Assembly: GCF_900142135.1 (NCBI RefSeq)
Contig: NZ_FQZU01000043.1
Location: forward strand, 1 to 46,368
Length of the DNA stretch: 46,368 nucleotides
Direction: 5' to 3'
DNA from: Desulfatibacillum alkenivorans DSM 16219
Lineage (GTDB): Bacteria > Desulfobacterota > Desulfobacteria > Desulfobacterales > Desulfatibacillaceae
The position numbers and the translations under genes were made by a program. Numbering within the stretch: position 1 is the stretch's first letter; the number at the start of each line of letters is the position of its first letter. This document shows, one piece after another, positions 15,743 to 24,757 of this stretch. Under the pieces are notes generated by a model. That model did not search any database. It saw only the letters and a list, made by a program, of their open reading frames with translations, and was not told the origin of the DNA.

Positions 15743-16981
15743 TTAGTCGGTTTCCGGGTTCATTTCCAGCTTACCCGGCGCCCTGCCCGTCCTGAGTCCG
15801 TGATAGACGGCGAAAGCCAGCGCTATGGAGCAGGCCATGGAAATCATCATGGCCAAGGCGGGAGTAAAATACCCGGTCAAAAAGGTTACACATGCGCTGG
15901 CCGCCGAACCAATGAACATCTGCAGCGAGTTCAAGGCGCCGGAGGCCGTCCCCGCGATGTGGGGCAGGGGCGCCACGGCTTCGGCCATGCAATTGGGCTG
16001 GATGGTTCCGGCGCACATCATGATCAGAAACAAGGCCGGCGCCATGGTTTCCAGGTGGACGAATCCGTTCAATACCAGAACCAGAGCCGCGGCGACCGCA
16101 ACAACCATGCACGCCAGGCCCCGGTTGATGATGGAGCGCGCGGGAACGTCCCGCTTCCCCAGTCTGTAGCTGATATAGGACCCGCACATGATCCCGAACG
16201 AGGTGAATGCGAAAACCAGAGAGTACAGGTTTTCGGATAAGCCAAGCTGCACCTGAAGCAATCCGGGAGACCCGGAAATATAGGAAAACATGCACCCGAA
16301 AGTGAAGGCCATTAAAAAGGAAAAGCCCAGGAAGGTCTTGCTCGTTGCAATTTCCGCGTAAGCGCTTCCAATCTGCCTCATGCTCAAAGGGGTCCTTCTG
16401 TCTTCCTCCAGGGTTTCCTCAAAACCCATGGCCGTCAGCAAGAGTAAAAGTGTACTTAGCCCGCCTTGGACGGCGTGAATGGTTCTCCAATCCGACCAGC
16501 TAAGCACCCAGGCGCCGATGATAGGGGCGATGAGCGGAGCGACAGCCACAACAAGCATGATCCGGGAAAGCAGCTTGGGCGCCTCGGATTCGCTCAGCGT
16601 ATCCCTGACAATGGCCAGGGGCAGTAAAATGCATATGCCGCTGGCGATCCCCTGGATCAGCCGAAATATCAGCAAGGTCCGGAAAGAGGGGGCGATCATG
16701 CACGAAAAAGCGGCAATGGAAGTAAACAGCAGGGACAGCAGCAAGGTGGGCCTGCGCCCGAACCGGTCCGCCACAGGCCCCCCCACGATAGGGGCGATGG
16801 CGAATCCCAGCAAAAACAAACTGAAGGTCAAAGCGCCCTGGCCTGAGGCTACTCCCAGGGAGGCCTCGATGGCCGGAATGGCCGGGAGATTCATGTCAAT
16901 GGATAAAGGCGGCAGTGAAGCCAGCCCTGCGAGCATGCCTGTGTATAGCAGGCTTTGGGGTTTTATGGGTCGAACCAACAT
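15743..16981 (-). CDS. Bcr/CflA-type MFS efflux transporter
   Basis: 412 residues, about 12 hydrophobic segments. The MFS motif A is seen as GGPVADRFGRRPTLL after TM2, and the N-terminal PPLSIDMNLPAIPAIE is characteristic of the DHA1/Bcr-CflA branch of drug exporters. It is the second gene of an operon with the MarR regulator (17 bases apart), a common arrangement for regulated drug or metabolite efflux. The substrate cannot be read from the sequence. ATG 16981 has AGGA upstream; a TTG one codon earlier is less likely. Confidence 0.9.
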   Translation of the reverse strand: MLVRPIKPQSLLYTGMLAGLASLPPLSIDMNLPAIPAIEASLGVASGQGALTFSLFLLGFAIAPIVGGPVADRFGRRPTLLLSLLFTSIAAFSCMIAPSFRTLLIFRLIQGIASGICILLPLAIVRDTLSESEAPKLLSRIMLVVAVAPLIAPIIGAWVLSWSDWRTIHAVQGGLSTLLLLLTAMGFEETLEEDRRTPLSMRQIGSAYAEIATSKTFLGFSFLMAFTFGCMFSYISGSPGLLQVQLGLSENLYSLVFAFTSFGIMCGSYISYRLGKRDVPARSIINRGLACMVVAVAAALVLVLNGFVHLETMAPALFLIMMCAGTIQPNCMAEAVAPLPHIAGTASGALNSLQMFIGSAASACVTFLTGYFTPALAMMISMACSIALAFAVYHGLRTGRAPGKLEMNPETD

Positions 16982-16998
16982 CAAATAATCCTGAAAAA

Positions 16999-17493
16999 TT
17001 AAGGTTGACGCTCCGGAAAGCGCAGACCGGGAAGAAATTCCGGCAAGTGGGGTTTTATTGTCCTAAGAAGGTCCAGGAGGTCCTGGAGCAGATTTTCGGG
17101 AACGCCGGCCATGAAGTCTTCATAAGCGCCGGCTGTGATGGCCTGGACGCTTTCCACAATTTCCAGCCCGGCGGGGGAGAGTATGACGTCCTTCTTACGC
17201 CGGCAGTCCGGGTTTGGTTCTCTTTTCACCAGGCCCTGGCGCACCAGCTTGTCCACCATCCGGCTTGCCGCCGCATGGCTGAGATGAACCCCTTCGGCGA
17301 GGGAGGCTATGCTTTGCGGGCCCAAGCCGAATATCCTGAAAAGCGCGTTCATCTGGCTGTAGGAAAGGTCAAAAGCATGCATGGTGCGGGCCATGCTGTG
17401 GAAAAGACGGGTGACCGCCAGGCCGTGCATCCTTTCCAGGATGATGGAGAGCTCCCTGCTTTTATCGCCGTTCCACTTGGTTTGAGTCGTCAT
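16999..17493 (-). CDS. MarR-family repressor
   Basis: 164 residues. The winged helix region (about 45-125) contains SIASLAEGVHLSHAAASRMVDKLVRQGLV and the wing REPNPDCRRKKDVILSPAG, typical of MarR proteins, between N- and C-terminal dimerisation helices. It precedes an efflux pump gene and has palindromic sites directly at its promoter, so autorepression with relief by a small ligand is likely. The frame extends to 17541 but ATG 17493 has AAGGACGGCG upstream, and the longer form would run through the operator. Confidence 0.9.
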   Translation of the reverse strand: MTTQTKWNGDKSRELSIILERMHGLAVTRLFHSMARTMHAFDLSYSQMNALFRIFGLGPQSIASLAEGVHLSHAAASRMVDKLVRQGLVKREPNPDCRRKKDVILSPAGLEIVESVQAITAGAYEDFMAGVPENLLQDLLDLLRTIKPHLPEFLPGLRFPERQP

Positions 17494-17510
17494 TACGCCG
17501 TCCTTGAAAT

Positions 17511-17545
17511 ATGCAATTGTGCAATATATGCATCTGTGCATATAT
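17511..17545. promoter_or_regulatory. Paired MarR-type operators
   Basis: A perfect inverted repeat ATATATGCA-TCTG-TGCATATAT (17524-17545) is preceded by a second, shorter one, ATGCA-ATTG-TGCAAT (17511-17525). Both share TGCA-N4-TGCA cores offset by about two helical turns and lie just upstream of the MarR start codon, consistent with autoregulation. Confidence 0.65.
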
Positions 17546-17837
17546 AATCCCGAAACAGCGCCTTGTCAATGTGGAATTATGGCGGGTTTCGTCAACGGTT
17601 TCCCGGTGTCGAATTTTTTTTCGCATTGCCAAGGCTTTTAGCGAGGCGCGATGGGAAAGCTCTTATTACGGATGCATTCAACGCCAATGCTTGTTAATTA
17701 ATAATACTAATAATTCGGATGTTTATATATTTTAAGTTGCGATTTTGCTACTGTGTCTTCCGTCGGTGAATTCTGGCGCCTGGTTTGCTCTATTGGTCCA
17801 TGCCGGGGATGCGCGTCTTTGGCCGGGAGAATTATTG
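17546..17837. other. Intergenic region before the diguanylate cyclase
   Basis: About 290 bp, AT-rich at 17690-17740, between the divergent MarR operator and the cyclase. Apart from possible AT-rich sigma-70 type promoter sequence around 17690-17720 I see no defined element. Confidence 0.3.
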
Positions 17838-18602
17838 ATGAACAGGAGCGGTGCAACGATGATGCCTAAAATCAATCTATTGCCTTTAAGCCAGGATGGC
17901 CTTGCTAAAATTTTGGAGCGGGAGAAAGTGCTGTTTGTGAATATGCAGCGCTCCGGCGGGGAAAAAGGGGTGCTTGTCATGACCTGGATTCCCACGGACG
18001 GCCGTCCTTTAAGCGATGAGGCCATGGCAATGGCGAAGAAGAATTTCATGACGGCTTCGGAGAACCTGTCCCTGTTCCATCGCATGCGCATGCTGGCCGC
18101 TTACGATGAGTTGACGGGCCTGTACAACCGGAGGGTGGGCAAGACGCGTCTGAACGAAGAAATTTCCCGCTCCCAAAGGCGAGGCTCTCCATTATGTGCG
18201 GCCATGCTGGATTTGGATCATTTTAAGGCGGTCAATGATACTTTCGGGCATCAGGCGGGAGACCGGGTGCTCAGGCATGTCTGCCGGGTTTTTCGGGAGT
18301 GTCTGCGCGCGGAAGACATCCTCATACGGTATGGAGGCGAGGAGATTCTCGCCGTCATGCCCGGCACGGAGTTGGAAGACGCTCGCGATATTCTGGAGCG
18401 CCTGCGAGAGTCCGTCGCCGAGGAACCCTTAAACCATAAGGGGCGTTGCATCCCTGTAACCGTGAGTGCAGGCGCGGCAAAACTTCATGAAGCGGAAGAC
18501 GGGCCTAATGACGCCGGCAGCCTCGTTGCCTTGGCTGACCGGCGTCTATATATGGCTAAACAGAAGGGGCGCAATCAGGTGGTTTGTTTTGATTTAGAAT
18601 AA
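17838..18602 (+). CDS. Diguanylate cyclase (GGDEF, active-site GGEE)
   Basis: 254 residues. The C-terminal GGDEF domain (about 85-250) has DELTGLYNRR at its start, DLDHFKAVNDTFGH and the active site YGGEEI. RAED, five residues before GGEE, is the RxxD inhibitory I-site, so product inhibition by c-di-GMP is expected. The N-terminal 80 residues are a short soluble module I do not recognise. The frame is open from TTG 17745, but ATG 17838 with GGGAGA upstream is the likely start; ATGs at 17859/17862 are alternatives. Its 3' end overlaps the converging receiver gene by 9 bp. Confidence 0.88.
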   Translation: MNRSGATMMPKINLLPLSQDGLAKILEREKVLFVNMQRSGGEKGVLVMTWIPTDGRPLSDEAMAMAKKNFMTASENLSLFHRMRMLAAYDELTGLYNRRVGKTRLNEEISRSQRRGSPLCAAMLDLDHFKAVNDTFGHQAGDRVLRHVCRVFRECLRAEDILIRYGGEEILAVMPGTELEDARDILERLRESVAEEPLNHKGRCIPVTVSAGAAKLHEAEDGPNDAGSLVALADRRLYMAKQKGRNQVVCFDLE

Positions 18603-19037
18603 ATTGCCTGATCTGCGCATGAGCGAGCGGGATTCCGCCTTGCGTATTCTTTCCTCCTGTTCCGCCTTGCGTTTTCTGGCGCCCTCCAGCTTCTCCATGA
18701 GGTCCTTGAAATCCGCAGGCTTGTTCAGGTAGTCGAAGGCGCCCAGCTTCATGCCTTCCACGGCGGTGTCCGTCGTGCCGTGGCCGGTCAGCAAAATCAC
18801 CTCGGTGATGGGCCTCCTGCGTTTGATTTCCCGCAGGGTTTCGATCCCGTCCATGCCGGGCATTTTGATATCCAGGATAACCACGTCCACGTCGGTTGAT
18901 TCAAGGACATCCAGGCACTCCTGGCCGCTGTTCACGCCTTTGACGATTTCCCCCATTTCTTCCAGCCGCAGGGAAAACATTTCCACAAAATCCTCTTCGT
19001 CATCCACGACGAGTATGTTAATGGGCACCCGTACCAT
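18594..19037 (-). CDS. Stand-alone receiver protein with basic C-terminal tail
   Basis: 147 residues. A receiver domain (about 7-122) with acidic pair DD (12-13), phosphoacceptor Asp56 in ILDIKMPG, T in LLTGHG and K in LNKPAD; no DNA-binding or enzymatic output. A charged helical tail (KRKAEQEERIRKAESRS) follows, similar to the tails of the receivers at 22529 and 30823. It is the last gene of the minus-strand DASS operon and overlaps the hybrid kinase by 20 bp. ATG 19037 has AAGGAGAGAC upstream; a TTG at 19055 is less likely. Confidence 0.88.
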   Translation of the reverse strand: MVRVPINILVVDDEEDFVEMFSLRLEEMGEIVKGVNSGQECLDVLESTDVDVVILDIKMPGMDGIETLREIKRRRPITEVILLTGHGTTDTAVEGMKLGAFDYLNKPADFKDLMEKLEGARKRKAEQEERIRKAESRSLMRRSGNLF

Positions 19038-20241
19038 GGTTGTCTCTCCTTTCAAGTTCCCTGGCTTTGTCCCGCCAGTCGATATCGTTGCAAACTCCGG
19101 GGCAGGTTTTGCTCAGGCGAGGCACGCTCACCTGAAAAATGGTTCCCTTGCCCACTTTGCTTTTCACTTGCATGTCGCCTCCCAGGCGTTTGACAATGTC
19201 CAGGCTTACAAAAAGGCCGAGCCCGGTGCCCTTTCCGGGAGGTTTGGTGGTGAAAAAGGGTTCGAAAATCCGCTCCAGGTTTTCTTTGGGGATTCCATGG
19301 CCCGTGTCCTTAACCTGGATGGTCGCCCAATCGTTGGACGAGTCAAAACTCAGGGACACCCTGCCGCCCCGGCCGCAGGCGGCGATGCCATTGGAAACCA
19401 GGTTGATGAGCACTTGCCTCAACCTGTGCGGGTCCGTCCATAAGGTTACTGAGCTGGGGTTCTTTTCCTTTGCGACGGTCACCCCGGCCGCCGAGGCCTG
19501 GCCGGCCGCCAGCAGGATGACTTCCTCCACAAGATCGTCAAGCTCGATTTCCCGGTATACCGCGTCCGGCTGCCCGGCGAAACCCAGAAGCTGCATGGTC
19601 GTGCGCCGGGCCCTTTTCACGCTTTTTTCTATCTTTTCTATAGCCTTCTCGAACCGGTCATGAAAAGGCATTTCCCTGCACTCATCCTTTTTCAGGAGCA
19701 GTTGCAAGTACCCGGCGGCTTCAGAGATTATCGCCAGGGGGTTGTTGATTTCGTGAGCCACGCCTGCTGCAAGAGTTCCCAAAGAAGCCAGCCTTTCCGC
19801 CGTGGCCATTTGTTTTTCCAGGGCTTCCCGTAATTCCGCTTCTTTGGCGAGGTCGTGCTGGTGCCTGCTCTTGTCGTAGGCCTGGTGGATTTTATTGAGC
19901 AGGTTCTCCGTTTCCACCGGTTTTTGAAGATAGTCAAACGCCCCGGCCCGAATGCCGGCAATGCCGTCCTCCACCGCAGCATGGCCTGTCAGGAGGATAA
20001 CCTCCGTATCAGGAAAGTCGCGCTTGATGCAGGCCATGGTTTCCAATCCGTCCATGCCGGGCATTTTGACGTCCATGACCGCCACGTTGACGGGGAATGC
20101 CTTAAGCGCTTCCAGGGCGCTTTTTCCGTCGGCAGCCTGGAAAACCTCTATGCGGCGTCGCTCCAGCCTTTTGGCCAAAGCCTGCCGGAAGGCATCCTCG
20201 TCATCCACTAACAATACTTTAACGGCCTTTTCGGTGCTCAC
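19018..20241 (-). CDS. Receiver-histidine kinase (REC N-terminal)
   Basis: 407 residues. N-terminal receiver (about 7-122; MDVKMPGMDG, LLTGHA, QKP), a short coiled linker, HisKA with VAHEINNPLAII, and HATPase_c with LINLVSNGIAA, KDTGHGIP, FEPFFTTKPP, GTGLGL. No membrane segments, so a cytoplasmic kinase that receives phosphoryl input on its own N-terminal receiver. The start is GTG 20241, overlapping the stop of the 56-residue gene (GTGA), so translation is coupled. Likely to phosphorylate the following single receiver at 18594. Confidence 0.9.
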   Translation of the reverse strand: MSTEKAVKVLLVDDEDAFRQALAKRLERRRIEVFQAADGKSALEALKAFPVNVAVMDVKMPGMDGLETMACIKRDFPDTEVILLTGHAAVEDGIAGIRAGAFDYLQKPVETENLLNKIHQAYDKSRHQHDLAKEAELREALEKQMATAERLASLGTLAAGVAHEINNPLAIISEAAGYLQLLLKKDECREMPFHDRFEKAIEKIEKSVKRARRTTMQLLGFAGQPDAVYREIELDDLVEEVILLAAGQASAAGVTVAKEKNPSSVTLWTDPHRLRQVLINLVSNGIAACGRGGRVSLSFDSSNDWATIQVKDTGHGIPKENLERIFEPFFTTKPPGKGTGLGLFVSLDIVKRLGGDMQVKSKVGKGTIFQVSVPRLSKTCPGVCNDIDWRDKARELERRDNHGTGAH

Positions 20242-20408
20242 GATTTATCAAATTCCCCATGTTGAGCGGTTGCGGCGGATCTTATCCGGGATTCGCTGTG
20301 GAGGCCCGTGACCCGGACCTCGCATTCAGGAAACAGGACATGCAGCATGGCTGCTATCGCTTTGCCTTCTTTTTCAGGTTTGCTGGAAGTTACGATAATC
20401 TTATGCAT
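20238..20408 (-). CDS. Small conserved-context protein, function unknown
   Basis: 56 residues (MHKIIVTSSKPEKEGKAIAA...). ATG 20408 is preceded by AAGGAGCGTGG at good spacing, and the stop TGA (20238-20240) overlaps the GTG start of the receiver-kinase gene, so it is almost certainly translated. Composition is that of a soluble alpha/beta peptide with a single Cys (FPECEV). The start KIIVTSSKPE looks like a beta strand and loop of a small nucleotide- or ligand-binding fold, but I recognise no family. It sits between the DASS transporter and the kinase. Confidence 0.7.
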   Translation of the reverse strand: MHKIIVTSSKPEKEGKAIAAMLHVLFPECEVRVTGLHSESRIRSAATAQHGEFDKS

Positions 20409-20489
20409 TTTCCACGCTCCTTTCCGGCTTTCCAGCCATGCTGCTTCCCGAATTCATCCAAAATCTAAGCCGTCCGGCGCCATCGGGGT

Positions 20490-22073
20490 TTACGTAAGGC
20501 CCAGAATATGCCACCAGACTGCAGCCACCAGCACCAGGATGCTCAACAGGATTGGTGTGGCCACCGCACCGACCTTGGTAAGGTCCGATGCCTTAAAGTA
20601 TTTGTAGCTGTAAGCAATGGCGTTGGGAGGACACCCGATCACCAGCAGCATGGCGAAGGAGGTCGCCGTCCCCAGACACAGGGCCATGATCCGGGGGTCC
20701 ACGCCTTCCAGTTGGGCCATGGGAATTACGATGGGCAGGATCAACGCGGCCGCGGCCACGTTGGCCATGGCGTTGGTCACCAGAGCGCCGAAGACGCCCA
20801 CGCCAATGAACAGAAGCAGCCAGCCCCCTCCCTGCACATAGGGGAAGAACAGGTTGGCGAAATAGCCTGCCGCGCCTGAGTAGCCCATGCCCAGCCCCAG
20901 GGAGATTCCACCGCCGAAGATGAATAAGGCGGTTCCCCATTCCAGGTGCTCATGTATGTCGTCCCAGTGCAAAATGTCCATCAAAACCAATGCTCCCACG
21001 GCTATCATACCGGTAACGGAGTAGTCCAGGCCGTGAAGCCCCTTGGTGAGCCACGCAATAAATGCAAGGCCAATGATTATCATGGTGATTTTTTCCCTGC
21101 CGGTCCAGGGGCCCAGGGACTCGTCGAACTGGGGCAGCTGGTATTTCGGGTCGGGCCGATACACCATGTACACAACCATTACAGCCGCGGGAACCGTAAT
21201 AATGGCCGCGGGCATGCAGTATACAATCCAGTCCAGAAAGCTGATTTCTATGCCCGTGAATTCCTTCAGGAACGCTGCGGCGACCATGCAGCGCCCTCCG
21301 CCGATGAGCGACCCCATGCCGCCGCAGGAGCAGGCAAAGGGCAGGGAAAGCATCATGAACTTGGCCGTTTTGGAATGGGGCTGAATTCCGGCCGCTTTCA
21401 TCAAAGGCAGCATGGTGACGATGCCCACGGCCACGGCCGCCGCGTCGTGCATAAAGGACGAGGCTATCCCCAGCCCAATGGAAATGATAAAGGTGAACTT
21501 CACCACGCTGGTTCCAGCCATTTTTACGACAAAATAGCCTAGCCTCTTTGTGAGCCCCGCCTTATCCAGGGCAATGGCGAATATGAGGCAGCACATGATG
21601 AAGACGACCACGGGGTGCATATACGGCGCCCAGGCGTCTTTAACATCGGCCACTCCCAGGAGAACAAGCGAAACGCCGATGCCGATGGCCGTGATTTCCA
21701 AGGGTATGGGTTCCATGACAAAGAGGAAGATCAAAACTCCCAATATGGCCAGAAACCGTTTCCCCTTGGGATCCAACCCATCCACATATTCCACGGTGAT
21801 GGGCCCGTCCCCCTTTGTATTGGCGGCAATGTCCCTCAGGTAATCGCCAATATCCGGACCGACCTTTTCGGTGTTGACCACCTTGATGTTGTAGGAATGG
21901 TCTTTGGCGTTTTCCGAAACCAGTTCAAAGTCGCCCGACACCTGCTCAAGCACCAGGCGGTCAAAATCGCCGACAACTTTAAAAGTCGTGCCTTCCGGTC
22001 TGGGCAATAAGAGGACGATAACCCCCAACCCAAGCGCCAGGCACAATTGAAAATACTTATTTTTGAAAATCAT
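20490..22073 (-). CDS. DASS/SLC13-type anion transporter (first paralogue)
   Basis: 527 residues with about 11-12 hydrophobic segments. Family marks: EPIPLEITAIG near the first core helices, TNAMANVAAAALILP (the second SNT-type hairpin) and GCPPNAIAYS near the C-terminus. DASS proteins move di- and tricarboxylates or sulfate, often with Na+. The first hairpin reads SSFMHDAAAVAV instead of an SNT motif. Between TM1 and TM2 is a polar, probably extracytoplasmic insert of about 75 residues. The frame extends to 22136; ATG 22073 has AAGGACGAG upstream and overlaps the previous stop (ATGA). It lies in an operon otherwise made of kinases and receivers, so it may be both transporter and sensor component (inference). 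Confidence 0.88.
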   Translation of the reverse strand: MIFKNKYFQLCLALGLGVIVLLLPRPEGTTFKVVGDFDRLVLEQVSGDFELVSENAKDHSYNIKVVNTEKVGPDIGDYLRDIAANTKGDGPITVEYVDGLDPKGKRFLAILGVLIFLFVMEPIPLEITAIGIGVSLVLLGVADVKDAWAPYMHPVVVFIMCCLIFAIALDKAGLTKRLGYFVVKMAGTSVVKFTFIISIGLGIASSFMHDAAAVAVGIVTMLPLMKAAGIQPHSKTAKFMMLSLPFACSCGGMGSLIGGGRCMVAAAFLKEFTGIEISFLDWIVYCMPAAIITVPAAVMVVYMVYRPDPKYQLPQFDESLGPWTGREKITMIIIGLAFIAWLTKGLHGLDYSVTGMIAVGALVLMDILHWDDIHEHLEWGTALFIFGGGISLGLGMGYSGAAGYFANLFFPYVQGGGWLLLFIGVGVFGALVTNAMANVAAAALILPIVIPMAQLEGVDPRIMALCLGTATSFAMLLVIGCPPNAIAYSYKYFKASDLTKVGAVATPILLSILVLVAAVWWHILGLT

Positions 22074-22510
22074 GACTCGTCCTTTCCAGGCGCTGAAACA
22101 GCCCTCTGAGCGCAGTCCTTTCCCTGAGACTGGCAAGCCTGAAAAATCTTTTCCAAGAGGTCCTCCAGGTCGCAGGGCTTGGTGAGATAGTCGAATGCTC
22201 CCTGGGCCATGCCCTGTCTGGCGGCCTTTTCAGATCCGTGCCCCGTGAGGATGATTACAGGCATCTCAGGGACCATTTTTTTAAAAATATTCAGGACTTC
22301 TATGCCGTCCATGTCTTCCATTTTCAAGTCCACCACAGCCGCGTCAAAATCCGTCCCCCGCAATATCCCCACAGCGTCTGTACCGGTGGCGGCAGTGGTG
22401 ACTTTTATGCCTCTGCGCTCCATCCGTTTTTCCAAAACATGCAGGTATCCTTGCTCGTCATCCACAAGCAGCACCTGGAGCGGAGATTTTTCAGGTCTGT
22501 TTTCATTCAT
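22070..22510 (-). CDS. Stand-alone receiver protein
   Basis: 146 residues. Receiver domain about 12-127 with DDE, phosphoacceptor in VVDLKMEDMDG, T in LTGHG and K in TKPCD. No output domain; the short C-terminal tail is charged. Between another receiver (18 bases upstream) and the DASS gene (4-bp ATGA overlap). Expected to be phosphorylated by the dCache-type kinase encoded at 22976. Confidence 0.88.
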   Translation of the reverse strand: MNENRPEKSPLQVLLVDDEQGYLHVLEKRMERRGIKVTTAATGTDAVGILRGTDFDAAVVDLKMEDMDGIEVLNIFKKMVPEMPVIILTGHGSEKAARQGMAQGAFDYLTKPCDLEDLLEKIFQACQSQGKDCAQRAVSAPGKDES

Positions 22511-22528
22511 GACGCGGCCTTTCTATCC

Positions 22529-22963
22529 CTAGTCTCCTCGCCTGTTGGCGATGTTCATAGCTCTGGCCTGGGCGATTTTGTGCTCATGATTTTCCTTCTT
22601 TGCTTTGGCCTCCCGCACCTTGCTCAGAAGGTCATCCATGTCGCAGGGCTTCATCAGGTAGTCGAAAGCCCCCTGTTTCATTCCATCGATGGCGCTTTGC
22701 ACCGTGGCATGGCCGGTAAGCATGATCACTTCCACTAACGGATAGCGTTTGCGGATTTCCTGCAGGGTTTGAATGCCGTCCATTCCGGGCATTTTTACAT
22801 CCAGCACGACAACATCCACGCCAAAGACCTCGTTCAACTTTTCAAGGCCTTCCTCCCCGGAAAAAGCCTGGACGACTTCCAGGTTCCGTTTGGTCAGCCT
22901 TTTGGCCATTGCTTCGACAAAAGATTGCTCGTCGTCCACGAGCATCACTTTGATATCAGACAT
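22529..22963 (-). CDS. Stand-alone receiver protein
   Basis: 144 residues: receiver domain about 4-119 with DDE, VLDVKMPGMDG, MLTGHA and MKPCD, then a basic helical tail with KIAQARAMN. Closely similar to the receiver at 30823 of the plus-strand DASS operon, including the tail. It follows the sensor kinase gene by 12 bases and is its likely direct target. Confidence 0.9.
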   Translation of the reverse strand: MSDIKVMLVDDEQSFVEAMAKRLTKRNLEVVQAFSGEEGLEKLNEVFGVDVVVLDVKMPGMDGIQTLQEIRKRYPLVEVIMLTGHATVQSAIDGMKQGAFDYLMKPCDMDDLLSKVREAKAKKENHEHKIAQARAMNIANRRGD

Positions 22964-22975
22964 GTTTTCCTCCTG

Positions 22976-24757
22976 TTAACTAACTGGTTCCGCGTTCCCG
23001 CCGTTTTTTTCGCCTTGAGAGGCCGGCAGGCTGATGTGAAAGGTGGCGCCCACCCCAACCGAACTGTTTACTGAGATTTTGCCCCCCATCTTCTCGATAA
23101 TGCCGTAGCAGATGGAGAGGCCGAGTCCCGTGCCCTTTCCCACGGGTTTGGTGGTAAAAAATGGATCAAAAACTCTTTTAAGGACCGCGTCAGGAATGCC
23201 CTGACCCGTATCCGCCACATGAATATTCACCACGCCTTCGCCGTTCTCCGTTGAGATGGTCACTTCTCCTCCCTGTTTGTGATCAATGGCGTCTATGGCG
23301 TTATTGATTAAATTAAGCAAAACCTGCTGCAGTTCCGACGGCGAAGCCTGGATAAGGTTCAGATTGTCGTCCAAAACCTGATGCACCTTGACATTGGCGT
23401 ACTTGGCCCTTTGGCTGCTCAGATCCACCACTTCCCCAATCAGCTCGTTCATGTTTACTTCCTGCTGCCGGGGGTCCGTCCGTCTGGCGAAACTCAGAAG
23501 CTTGTGCGTGATTTCCTTGCACCGATCTCCCTGGGTCTTGATCTGGGCGACCGATCTGCTGATTTCCGCAACATTTTCCGTGTCCCCAAACTCGTCTTCC
23601 TCCAGCAGATCCCCAATCCATCCGGACTCCTCCACCATGATGGCCACGGGATTGTTGATCTCGTGGGCGATGCCGGCGGCCAGCTCTCCCAGGGAGGCGA
23701 GCTTGCCCGCCTCAATGACCTTTTCGTTCATCATTTCCTTTTCGCGGTCCGCCATTTCCAGACGCTTGACCGTTTTCGCCGAAACAAGAAAGGCCATGAA
23801 AAAGATCGATAAACTGCCAAATAAAAATATGATGACCGCTACGTTCCGGGTTTTGTACCAGGCGCTGAACGCATCGTGGGTGTCTTGCCGGTAAATCAGG
23901 GCCCATTGCCCCTGCTTAAGCTGAGTCATGACATAGATGGAGGTTGCTCCGGGCTTTTGAGGATCGTCTGCCACTATGGCGCGGACCGGCATGGCGGTCG
24001 CAAAATCTTTGTATTGGGGCCCCAGCCAATTGTTCATATGGCTATGCGTCAGCTCCGGGGCCGCCGCATGCTTGCCCCACACCAGATCTCGAAGGGATTC
24101 CACGTGGGCGTCCAACTGGATTCCCGGCTTTGTCTGAAAAGCGCCCTGCCTGTTTATGATAAAGGCCAGGCCTGTTTCGCCGATCCTTATGTTTTCCACC
24201 AGCCTGTTGAAGCCCATGAAGTCAATGGTGCATCGCAGAAGCCACTCCCTGCCATCGGCGGAAATTTTGGTGGCAACGATAAAATGGGGCAATCCTCGCA
24301 GGCCCATGAACACGTCGCTGATGTAGTTCTGGCTGCCCATGGCTTCCTTGAACCATGTGGCGTCGGCATACACGGCCTTGCCCAATTTAAACGGACCCGA
24401 ATACGCCGCCTGAACCCCTTGGTCATCCACCAGGCCCATATCAACGACCATTCCGCCATGCTCCGCCTGTAGATTGCGCAAAAGCTCCGAAAGGAAGGCT
24501 TCGTCCTTAAATTGTTCATAGGGATAGGTGTTGGCGATCACCCGCAGATCGGCCAGGTTTTCGTTCAGGAAAGTGTCTATGTTCTGCTTATGCTTTTTAA
24601 CGACCTGTTCCAGATGCTCCAAAACCTTGGACTCATACGCATGCTTGAACTGGTAGCCGTTCACGATGGCTATGAGGGCCAAAGGCGCTAATGAAATCAA
24701 CACGATGAGAAACATCAGACGCCTTTTAATCCCGCTGTAATGTCTTTCTTTTTCCAT
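22976..24757 (-). CDS. Membrane histidine kinase with extracytoplasmic dCache-like sensor
   Basis: 593 residues. TM1 about 13-32, a periplasmic region about 33-300 with the dCache-type pattern (VDMGLVDDQGVQAAYSGPF, YISDVF, RIGETGLAFIINRQG), TM2 about 303-326, then HisKA (IAHEINNPVAIM) and HATPase_c (LLNLINNAIDAID, ADTGQGIP, FDPFFTTKP, GTGLGLSICYGI). dCache sensors typically bind small organic ligands such as carboxylates or amino acids, fitting a role upstream of a DASS carboxylate-type transporter. It overlaps the upstream receiver by one base (TAATG). The kinase at 29076 is a clear paralogue with the same segment order. Confidence 0.92.
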   Translation of the reverse strand: MEKERHYSGIKRRLMFLIVLISLAPLALIAIVNGYQFKHAYESKVLEHLEQVVKKHKQNIDTFLNENLADLRVIANTYPYEQFKDEAFLSELLRNLQAEHGGMVVDMGLVDDQGVQAAYSGPFKLGKAVYADATWFKEAMGSQNYISDVFMGLRGLPHFIVATKISADGREWLLRCTIDFMGFNRLVENIRIGETGLAFIINRQGAFQTKPGIQLDAHVESLRDLVWGKHAAAPELTHSHMNNWLGPQYKDFATAMPVRAIVADDPQKPGATSIYVMTQLKQGQWALIYRQDTHDAFSAWYKTRNVAVIIFLFGSLSIFFMAFLVSAKTVKRLEMADREKEMMNEKVIEAGKLASLGELAAGIAHEINNPVAIMVEESGWIGDLLEEDEFGDTENVAEISRSVAQIKTQGDRCKEITHKLLSFARRTDPRQQEVNMNELIGEVVDLSSQRAKYANVKVHQVLDDNLNLIQASPSELQQVLLNLINNAIDAIDHKQGGEVTISTENGEGVVNIHVADTGQGIPDAVLKRVFDPFFTTKPVGKGTGLGLSICYGIIEKMGGKISVNSSVGVGATFHISLPASQGEKNGGNAEPVS

